In this document: piece by piece, positions 1-6,193 of the stretch
How the letters are laid out: each line of letters begins with the position of its first letter
How positions within the stretch are numbered: the first letter of the stretch is position 1
Assembly (NCBI GenBank): GCA_937892155.1
Contig: CALAUG010000071.1
Span: 1-6,258 of the forward strand
Source of the DNA: an uncultured Bacteroidales bacterium
Lineage (GTDB): Bacteria; Bacteroidota; Bacteroidia; Bacteroidales; UBA1715
Length of the DNA stretch: 6,258 nt
Direction: 5' to 3'
Made by a program: the position numbers and the translations under genes
The notes under the pieces: model-generated
The model's database searches: none
The model's input: only the letters and a program-made list of their open reading frames with translations
What the model was told of the DNA's origin: nothing

Positions 1-143
1 ATCACAAAGAGTTTCCGCAGTATAACTGGCTGAAAAACAAGGGTTATCCGACACCCGAGCACAAAAACGCCGTCGCTGAACACGGCGTTTCGCCCATCCA
101 CAGGATGACGTTCAACATGGCGATACAGCTGAAACTGTTCTGA
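1..143 (+). CDS. rnhB: Ribonuclease HII, C-terminal end (5' part outside the window)
   Basis: The frame entering the window at base 3 encodes 46 residues and stops at TGA 141-143. It contains the features I associate with the C-terminal end of RNase HII: a tyrosine/tryptophan stretch (FPQYNWLKNKGYPT), a histidine shortly after KGYPT, then G-V-S-P and the terminal HRMTF. RNase HII is a cytoplasmic enzyme that cuts the RNA strand of RNA/DNA hybrids and removes ribonucleotides misincorporated into DNA. Its catalytic acidic residues lie further upstream and are not in this window. Codon use differs sharply from the operon that follows: by hand count 33 of 46 codons end in G or C. The gene converges on the - strand operon, so it marks the chromosomal border rather than a member of that operon. 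The short tail ending QLKLF matches the Bacteroidales form as I remember it. Confidence 0.9.
   Translation, partial: HKEFPQYNWLKNKGYPTPEHKNAVAEHGVSPIHRMTFNMAIQLKLF
65..90. repeat. Perfect 9-bp inverted repeat inside the rnhB end
   Basis: AAACGCCGT at 65-73 is the exact reverse complement of ACGGCGTTT at 82-90, leaving an 8-base loop. It lies wholly inside the rnhB coding sequence, and the downstream arm ends in only three T residues. It could form a stable hairpin in the mRNA or serve as a binding site. I see no reason to call it a terminator, and it may simply reflect codon choice in N-A-V-A-E-H-G-V. Confidence 0.45.
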
Positions 144-182
144 GGGTGGAAGAGGATTCCCATAGTTCTTTATTACGTTGTT

Positions 183-299
183 GTGCGATCGTTTGCCAAT
201 TTAATTATTAGAATTTCTCTGCCTATTTGTATGTTTGCTTTATTGTATTTTTACCTTAACTGGACAAAAGAGGGTTGTGAAATTGGGGCGACATACTAA
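183..299 (+). CDS. Possible short membrane peptide or gene remnant after rnhB (weak)
   Basis: After the rnhB stop the same frame stays open from 144 to the TAA at 297-299. The first usable start is GTG at 183-185, giving 38 residues; the only ATG is at 231. The product would have a hydrophobic stretch (ISLPICMFALLYFYLNW) suggesting one membrane span, then a short polar tail. No ribosome-binding site is visible, though that counts for little in Bacteroidetes. It could be a genuine small membrane protein, the leftover N-terminus of a membrane-associated gene truncated when the operon arrived, or a chance open frame in AT-rich DNA. The frame ends only 4 bases before the end of the convergent operon, which is compatible with truncation. 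I do not recognise the product. Confidence 0.15.
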   Translation: MRSFANLIIRISLPICMFALLYFYLNWTKEGCEIGATY

Positions 300-303
300 C
301 AAA

Positions 304-1101
304 TCATTCTTTTGGATGAATGTCGATTATATATATATTGTCATTTTCATCTATCCAATCTGTGTCCGAAATTTGAGTTAGTTTTTTCTCTTCTAAAAGT
401 CTATATATTTTGTGGAATCCTTCGCATCTATAGAATGTTTTTTTTGGTTGATTTTCTGTAGAAACATAGTAAGATTTTGAAGAGATTTTATCATAAATTG
501 TAATGTTGGGGAATTCTTTTTTGAATGATTTTAATGCTTTTGAGAAATCATTTGTATTGGCTGATTTGAGTTTCCTATAGGTGTCTTGAATTGATAATCC
601 ATTTTCTTGTAGTGTATTATATTGATCTTTTAGTTTTTTGTTGAAAAATCTTACAAATACATATTCATCAGTTCTTTCGCTATCAAGAGATTTACCACAA
701 AGGCTATACATTTTGAACAAACATTCAGCACTGAATGTATCAGCATCATAATGTAATATGTCAATAGATTCATGCAAAAAAGCTTTGATTTGCTCCGAAT
801 TAAATAGACTAATAAGATTACTTATCACATCAACATCCCCTCTGCGTCCCAATATGCTATCGTATTGAAATATGATGTTCGTTTCAAAATTAGATGTTTT
901 TGCTATTGGACATTTTTCCAACAACTTAAGTTCATCGGTGTTGAACGAAACAATATTATGTTCTATTTCAGCAAAGAATAAAAAAAGACCTTCGCAATAT
1001 ATGATAAAGTCACCTGTCCTTAATTCAAAGTCTGCAAACTTTGATTTTACATTTTCACTATCGCGTGATGAACTATTTAGATTGATGAAAACAATTTTCA
1101 T
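304..1101 (-). CDS. Uncharacterised 265-aa protein, third gene of the AIPR/helicase operon
   Basis: I do not recognise this protein. It looks soluble: there is no signal peptide, and the only short hydrophobic run, around residues 31-44 (DFIIYCEGLFLFF), is interrupted by acidic residues and looks like buried beta-strand. The N-terminus (MKIVFINLN) and C-terminus (NIYIIDI) also read as beta-strands. The middle, roughly residues 95-195, looks helical and charged. Residues 200-235 are rich in Tyr and Lys (YDKISSKSYYV, KKTFYRCEGFHKIYRLLEEKK), which would suit nucleic-acid binding, but that is inference. I see no Walker motif, HNH, PD-(D/E)XK, TIR, PIN or zinc-cluster pattern. Its ATG overlaps the helicase stop by 4 bases (ATGA, 1098-1101), so its translation is probably coupled to the helicase and the two proteins probably act together. 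Third positions are AT-rich like the rest of the operon. Possible roles are an accessory subunit, a sensor, or an antitoxin-like regulator. The gene is confidently real; its function is unknown. Confidence 0.88.
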   Translation of the reverse strand: MKIVFINLNSSSRDSENVKSKFADFELRTGDFIIYCEGLFLFFAEIEHNIVSFNTDELKLLEKCPIAKTSNFETNIIFQYDSILGRRGDVDVISNLISLFNSEQIKAFLHESIDILHYDADTFSAECLFKMYSLCGKSLDSERTDEYVFVRFFNKKLKDQYNTLQENGLSIQDTYRKLKSANTNDFSKALKSFKKEFPNITIYDKISSKSYYVSTENQPKKTFYRCEGFHKIYRLLEEKKLTQISDTDWIDENDNIYIIDIHPKE

Positions 1102-4100
1102 TTTCTTGCGTTATTTTCAACAAAAGACAATAGGTCATCTTCTGATGCTCCTAAAAAATAATCTTCGATAAATTCCCACCTTTGAGAATCTGTCATGTTT
1201 TCTGTAAAGAAGTAGTCGAAAATTTTTTCGGATAATCTATGCTTGTCATAAATGCTATTTAATATGCTGTTTTCATAGTTGTTGTATCTGACGAGATTGT
1301 TAAGATATGTAGGGTTGTTGATCCTTACGAATATTGAAGGATTGTCTCCGCCTTTGATATTATATTCAGCCAAATTAAGGCTGTTTAATAATTCGGATAG
1401 GTTGACAATAATATCATCAGATTTACGATAAAATACATTTGTTGTAGATTTAATGAAAGAATTGTATGCCAGACGATATGATGCAATTATTTTATCATAT
1501 CCAGATTTGGTTTGGTATGCTTCTGTTTTTTCGCCTGAATTGTATATTGTACAACATGGAATGAATAGACTGTCTGTATTTTTTGAAGATGCGAATATCA
1601 ATTTAAATGACTCAACAAATGCTTCCTTTTGAATCTGTGAATAACCATTTGGAAGAGAATTTTCCATATCATATCGACTAACTCTTCTATGATGTGTTAA
1701 CATGTGATCCAAAAATGAATATGATAATTGAAAAAAGGTATTTAACAATTCTCTTGTTTTGTTAACGTCATAATTTAGATTGATACTGACTTTATTTACG
1801 ATTTTTGTATTGTAATTTTTAAAGACTTCTCCCTTTATAAGATTGCGCTTGAATGCAGGGAAACTGATATTGCAATATTTATTTTGCCATAAATCATCCG
1901 AACATAAAACATAAATATTTGAAAAACCATCAATGTTACAAATGTAATTTTTGTATTGTTTTTCAAAATTAACTATGTCTTTTTTTGCAACTTCAATATA
2001 TATTTTCGTGAACAGGTTCTTGGGTCTTACGATTATAGAATAAAAACCAAGTTTATTTCGTAAATCGCTGCTCAATAACATTAAACAACTCTTGATCTTT
2101 TGATCATAATCAACGTCTTTGCCAATAAAAATATATTCAAAATCAGAGGCTGATATAAGCATATTTCTCCGTTCACCATTTAATCGGTAAAGTGCCATTA
2201 ATTTTTTCATTACGGCTCGTAGTTGGTATGGTTTTATTGATGACAATCCTTGAAGTGTATGCTTATATTTTAAATCATTTCTTGAGTAATCTATTTTTGC
2301 AACTCCAATAATATTGGGATTTCTCGCCAATCTGCCAATTTCTTGAACATAATCCGCCAAATCTCCAGTTGGAGCATGATGGTAAACCACTTTAATATCT
2401 GGAACGTCAACACCCATACCGTATGCTTTTGTTGCACACATGACAAATCTTGTTCCATCTTTGAAACTTTGAGCATTTTTTTTTCGATCATTCGGTTTAA
2501 TGTCAGCATGGTATGCTGCCAAATAATTTCTATGCTCAATATTCTCATTCTGCAGCAAATCGATAATGGTTCTTTTATAGGGGAAATATACAATTGTTTT
2601 CGTATTAGAATTGCAAAATTCATTGATTCTTTTTACGGTTAGGTCTGTCCTTTGCTTCTCGTAATTTGATGAAGAAAAATTAGACATACATATATCAAAC
2701 GAAATATTCTCTCGTTTTACAACTCCTATATAGTTTATGCATGGATTCATGTTAAGGGAGGCTATGGTATCAAAAACCATGTCGTTTTTACCGTTTGGAT
2801 TCCATACCGCTGTAGCAGTTAATGCAAAAATTGGAAATGAATATCCCAAAAAACGCTTTGACCTTCTTATATAATCTCCTAAAAACCAATAATCTACACG
2901 GAAGTCTCTTCCCCATGTGGTTACTGTATGTGCTTCGTCAACAACAAATAGTCCAATTCTTCTGTCTCCAATGAAATTATCAATTGAGTAAGATAGTAGA
3001 AGTTCTGGCGATAGATATAATACGTTTATTATTCCAGCTTTTACACCAATAATGACTTGTTCTTTTTCTGATGCAGATAGATTGCTGTTTATTGACGCAA
3101 CACCGTTGTATTTCCCTTTCAAATTATCAACTTGGTCACACATTAACGCGACAAGTGGAGAAACGACAATTGTTAAAAGTTTGTATTTTTCTGCCAAATA
3201 TACTGCAGGTAACTGAAATAATAGTGATTTTCCGACTCCTGTGGGTGACGTGAGAAGAATGTTCCTCATTTCAGACACTTTTTTAATCCCGTTTTCTGCT
3301 TGTTTAATCACATTCTCAATAATATCACCTTGCGAGATGATTTCGTAATCTTTATTCTTGTATAGGTCTTTGTAAATTTTAAGAAATCTGAATGATTCAT
3401 ATCCCCAAACATGTTTCATCAAGGTTGAAATGTCATCTCTGTATTTTATAGTTTTATCTTCCGATTTGATAAATAGTGACAAAGGAATGCGGAATTGTCT
3501 AATTGTATTCCAGATAATTCTAATCTTGTGGTTTTCAACATCATTTTGCTCAATATAATAATTGGTTGATGGAAGAGTCATATTGTAATACAATGATTCC
3601 ATAATATTGTCTGCCGTATTGTCATCAAGCATGATGAGATTCTGTGGATTACTTGGCAACGCTTTTGATATTTGAACACTTTCGTTGATTTGAATAAAAT
3701 CAATTTTTGTAATTGATTTATCGTCGTCAATAGTAGGCTCTATATATTGTACATATTGTTTGTCATCTATATGGAAACAAAAAGAGTAGTACAAGCAATA
3801 ATCAGAATTGTCAGTTGAGTCCTGAAATTGAAAACTATCATAGTCGGGAATGCTTGTGCTTGTTGGATTCTCATATCGATTAAGTAGATTGTTTGTAACG
3901 ATGCAGATTTTCTTCTCTAGAAAGGATAAATTTCTAACATTTGATGTCAATGCAATAAATGATTCGTAAGTTATATAGGACTTTATATTGCCAACATCAA
4001 TCAAACTTTTTAGGATTAAACAGCTTTTTATTTCTTTAAGAACTATTTTCCCGTCTTTGATGATGTTTTTGTCTAAGAACACAAAAGAATTGTCCTCTAA

Positions 4101-4196
4101 TTTTTGTAATATATCAATGGTAAAGCCCTTAAAAACGATAATGTCATTCTCACCAAAGGTTTTACAAATTGCATTTTTTAAAAACTCTATTGTCAT
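1098..4196 (-). CDS. RecQ-like superfamily 2 DNA helicase with long novel N- and C-terminal regions, 1032 aa
   Basis: This is a probable ATP-driven DNA helicase or translocase. The motor spans about residues 290-640. Walker A is TSPTGVGKS (316-324), motif Ia IVVSPLVALMCDQV (343-356), then YLSPELL (394-400). The DEAH box (420-423) is followed by TVTTWGRDFR, matching the RecQ aromatic-rich loop. Motif III is ALTATA (458-463). The second RecA lobe has TIVYFPY (534-540), AYHADI (561-566), CATKAYGMGVDVPD (587-600) and motif VI QEIGRLAR (618-625), so the ATPase and coupling residues appear intact. After motif VI there is no four-cysteine zinc cluster as in classical RecQ, and no HRDC domain is evident. 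Residues 680-745 may be a winged-helix-like region. Residues 1-285 and about 750-1032 are not recognisable to me; the end carries FVRINNPTYLNNLVRY and RWEFIEDYFLG, which look like a defined domain. The start ATG overlaps the AIPR stop by 4 bases and the stop overlaps the next gene by 4. It is probably the motor of the putative defence complex. It is not housekeeping RecQ. Confidence 0.93.
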   Translation of the reverse strand: MTIEFLKNAICKTFGENDIIVFKGFTIDILQKLEDNSFVFLDKNIIKDGKIVLKEIKSCLILKSLIDVGNIKSYITYESFIALTSNVRNLSFLEKKICIVTNNLLNRYENPTSTSIPDYDSFQFQDSTDNSDYCLYYSFCFHIDDKQYVQYIEPTIDDDKSITKIDFIQINESVQISKALPSNPQNLIMLDDNTADNIMESLYYNMTLPSTNYYIEQNDVENHKIRIIWNTIRQFRIPLSLFIKSEDKTIKYRDDISTLMKHVWGYESFRFLKIYKDLYKNKDYEIISQGDIIENVIKQAENGIKKVSEMRNILLTSPTGVGKSLLFQLPAVYLAEKYKLLTIVVSPLVALMCDQVDNLKGKYNGVASINSNLSASEKEQVIIGVKAGIINVLYLSPELLLSYSIDNFIGDRRIGLFVVDEAHTVTTWGRDFRVDYWFLGDYIRRSKRFLGYSFPIFALTATAVWNPNGKNDMVFDTIASLNMNPCINYIGVVKRENISFDICMSNFSSSNYEKQRTDLTVKRINEFCNSNTKTIVYFPYKRTIIDLLQNENIEHRNYLAAYHADIKPNDRKKNAQSFKDGTRFVMCATKAYGMGVDVPDIKVVYHHAPTGDLADYVQEIGRLARNPNIIGVAKIDYSRNDLKYKHTLQGLSSIKPYQLRAVMKKLMALYRLNGERRNMLISASDFEYIFIGKDVDYDQKIKSCLMLLSSDLRNKLGFYSIIVRPKNLFTKIYIEVAKKDIVNFEKQYKNYICNIDGFSNIYVLCSDDLWQNKYCNISFPAFKRNLIKGEVFKNYNTKIVNKVSINLNYDVNKTRELLNTFFQLSYSFLDHMLTHHRRVSRYDMENSLPNGYSQIQKEAFVESFKLIFASSKNTDSLFIPCCTIYNSGEKTEAYQTKSGYDKIIASYRLAYNSFIKSTTNVFYRKSDDIIVNLSELLNSLNLAEYNIKGGDNPSIFVRINNPTYLNNLVRYNNYENSILNSIYDKHRLSEKIFDYFFTENMTDSQRWEFIEDYFLGASEDDLLSFVENNARK

Positions 4197-6043
4197 GGTA
4201 TAATTATATCGTCTGATAATAAAGATTTGTCTGTGAAAATATTTGTACTTACCAATTCATTAAAAGTGTCTTTTCTTTTGCCGTATGACAAAACTGTTGT
4301 TTTTTTCTCTTCTGCTAATGCTGTTAATTTGGTGCATACGATTTCACACAGTTTATTTAAATATAACTTAAGATTGTCAGATAAGTCTTGCTTTTCCCAA
4401 ATCTTTAATAAGTTAATTTTCCCACACGAAATATAATTTAAAAGAGAGATTGTATAGGCGATGACAGATGCTTTTTTGTTGGCATAACCTCTGTTTTCTG
4501 GACGTTTGAATAGGTAATTGTATATTATTATTAAGGCTATGGTATGTTTGTAATAAACCTCATCTGGAATATATTTTGAATCTACTATCTTGCTAATAAA
4601 CAAATCATAGTTGGTGCCCTCACCTTTAACAGCATCAAATGGCTCCATGTTCCAGCTTTTCCAAACTTTGGCAACTAATTCTTTTTTGAATTTACAACTT
4701 TTGGGATAGTTGGCGTCGAACAGCATTAAACCATCTTTTGTCAATGAATTTTTCTTCCTCTCTTGATCATACTGCCCCCTAACACGTTCGTAGAACCAAT
4801 ATCTAATATCATGTTTTTCACTTGGTATCAGTGTATTTCTTGATAACTCTTGCAACCTAATGTTAAATTCATTGCTAACGCTAAAATCTGCATATTTAAT
4901 TCTGCTTTGTGAGTTTGAAAATTTTGTTATATTTGCAGCAACATCTTTCCTTTCTCCATTAAGAACCAAGATTTTTACTTGAACATATACTCCTAACAAA
5001 GAAATACTACGGTCTCTGTTTTTCGCATTGAATATACTGGCTGTTGTTTGTCCGCCATTAACAATTTGAAAGTCAAATATTTTACTTAATATGCCAGTAC
5101 TTATGAATTCATTTGTTCTGCTTCCATCTTGCTTTTCTTCGCTAATATCAGTTTTAGAACCACCGGTATTGTCAACGTCAATATTAGCTGCTAAAGCGGT
5201 GATGCCGTTGTTGTACGCTAAAAACATTTGACTTTCTTTTTTCAGAGTTTCTAAAATGCAGATATTTGCATTAGATTTCTTTGAACCTTTAAAACCTAAA
5301 AAGTATCTTACGTTGTTTAGAAGTAAATCTGTGTTGTGTTTCTCATATAATCTGTACAATAATTTCCCGGGAAACATTGCAAGATAACATTTGTAATCTG
5401 AATCTGTTGATTCCATTTCTATGTACGGAATCTTATAATTGCTGTATTCATCTTTGAAATCAATATCAATTGGTATGTGGTCAATACAACCATGTAAATT
5501 AGCATACAATTTTTTGATGTCCCAAATATCTGATGTCGTGAGCTTCCCTGCAATTCTGTTGTTTTTGATTTCATAATCTTTGATCATACAATTTGAAAGC
5601 ACGCAAAGTCTGATGGTATTTATTTCTTTCAAATTATCATATATTAGTTTTGCAGGTTCGTATAAGGGATTTTTTTCATCTAAATCATAATATACGCCCC
5701 TGATGGCGGAATTATAAAATCCTTGAAGCTTGTTTATGGAAGTTTGGTACTCAACATTTGTAATATTTCTTATTGAGCTGTCTGATGGCTCATATATGGT
5801 TCCAAATAAAGTGAGGACTTCGTGTCCGTTACTAAAAGCATAACCATAAATTTCGCCTCTACTTCTTCCTGCTGCGTCCTTCAAATTACCGTAAACAACT
5901 ACTGGTTCGTCAATATTTAATAGTCCTGATATTTCCGATAAAATGTGTGACGTGAAAGCAACGGCTCTGTTTGGATATTCATCAGTTCTTAATTCAGTCT
6001 CTTCTTCGAGATCTCTTAGGTAAAGTAATAATTCGTCTCCCAT
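4193..6043 (-). CDS. AIPR-family (abortive infection / phage resistance) protein, 616 aa
   Basis: Several motifs in order identify the AIPR family: NVRYFLG (244-250), FLAYNNGIT (274-282), IVNGGQTT (327-334), ITKFSNSQSRIK (372-383) and WFYERVRGQY (416-425). The N-terminal part has GEIYGYAF (63-70) and LTLFGTIYE (77-85), resembling the region before the AIPR core in other members. The length is within the usual range. AIPR proteins are named for a link to abortive phage infection and also occur in the MZA defence cluster; their biochemical activity is not settled as far as I know. No signal peptide or membrane span is seen, so it is probably cytoplasmic. The ATG at 6041-6043 is the first start after an in-frame TAA at 6050-6052, which fixes the N-terminus. 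No Shine-Dalgarno is present. It is the promoter-proximal gene, and its TGA overlaps the helicase ATG. By hand, only about 5 of its first 24 codons end in G or C, against 33 of 46 in rnhB, which suggests acquired DNA. Family assignment is firm; the defence role is inferred. Confidence 0.93.
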   Translation of the reverse strand: MGDELLLYLRDLEEETELRTDEYPNRAVAFTSHILSEISGLLNIDEPVVVYGNLKDAAGRSRGEIYGYAFSNGHEVLTLFGTIYEPSDSSIRNITNVEYQTSINKLQGFYNSAIRGVYYDLDEKNPLYEPAKLIYDNLKEINTIRLCVLSNCMIKDYEIKNNRIAGKLTTSDIWDIKKLYANLHGCIDHIPIDIDFKDEYSNYKIPYIEMESTDSDYKCYLAMFPGKLLYRLYEKHNTDLLLNNVRYFLGFKGSKKSNANICILETLKKESQMFLAYNNGITALAANIDVDNTGGSKTDISEEKQDGSRTNEFISTGILSKIFDFQIVNGGQTTASIFNAKNRDRSISLLGVYVQVKILVLNGERKDVAANITKFSNSQSRIKYADFSVSNEFNIRLQELSRNTLIPSEKHDIRYWFYERVRGQYDQERKKNSLTKDGLMLFDANYPKSCKFKKELVAKVWKSWNMEPFDAVKGEGTNYDLFISKIVDSKYIPDEVYYKHTIALIIIYNYLFKRPENRGYANKKASVIAYTISLLNYISCGKINLLKIWEKQDLSDNLKLYLNKLCEIVCTKLTALAEEKKTTVLSYGKRKDTFNELVSTNIFTDKSLLSDDIIIP

Positions 6044-6044
6044 G

Positions 6045-6076
6045 TATGCTTAATTTAGATCGGCAAATATAGCATA
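6045..6076. repeat. Short inverted repeat around the operon's likely transcription start
   Basis: TATGCT at 6045-6050 and AGCATA at 6071-6076 are perfect 6-bp inverted arms about 20 bases apart. One arm overlaps the upstream edge of the -7 box and the other ends one base before the AIPR start codon. Such an arrangement could be an operator that lets a bound repressor cover the promoter and start site. Six-base arms can occur by chance in AT-rich DNA, so this is tentative. Confidence 0.2.
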
Positions 6077-6094
6077 ATTTTTTACAATTCCATA
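6064..6094 (-). promoter_or_regulatory. Bacteroidetes-type promoter for the three-gene operon
   Basis: On the - strand, TATATTTG (6064-6071) is a perfect match to the Bacteroidetes -7 consensus TAnnTTTG. Nineteen bases upstream lies TATG (6091-6094), one mismatch from the TTTG -33 element and at the expected spacing. An A/T tract (6092-6100) sits just upstream. Transcription would start near 6056-6060, giving a leader of only about 13-17 bases before the AIPR ATG, so there is no room for a riboswitch. No other promoter is needed downstream because the three genes overlap. Confidence 0.6.
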
Positions 6095-6193
6095 AAAAAA
6101 ATGTATAATAATGTAGATGTGGCATGTTGCTTTGCGGCATCATAACTTTTTATTTTGAGAGCAGATATTATGTTTTATATTTACTTACCCGTG

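Noticed and set aside
144..161. GGAA/TTCC mini-stem just after the rnhB stop as a terminator
   Set aside because: The stem is only 4 bp and no T run follows, which is too weak to call.
230..237. TATGTTTG on the + strand, a perfect -7 consensus match
   Set aside because: No -33 element lies at 19-21 bases upstream, and transcription would run only into the convergent operon. It is probably a chance match in AT-rich spacer.
872..1171. + strand open frame of 99 codons opposite the 265-aa gene and the helicase end
   Set aside because: It lies fully antisense to well-supported genes, has no recognisable motif, and is expected by chance in AT-rich coding DNA.
2291..2642. Open frames of about 100 codons on both strands inside the helicase motor region
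   Set aside because: The helicase frame carries conserved motifs across this stretch, so these are shadow frames. There is no sign of a frameshift in the helicase.
3071..3253. 60-codon + strand frame opposite helicase Walker A
   Set aside because: It is antisense to the conserved ATPase motifs and has no recognisable content.
3988..4436. Two short + strand frames across the helicase/AIPR junction
   Set aside because: Both are antisense to confident genes, with no promoter and no recognisable product.
6121..6140. Direct repeat GGCAT spaced 15 bases upstream of the operon promoter
   Set aside because: Five-base repeats are expected by chance, and no third copy or extension was found.
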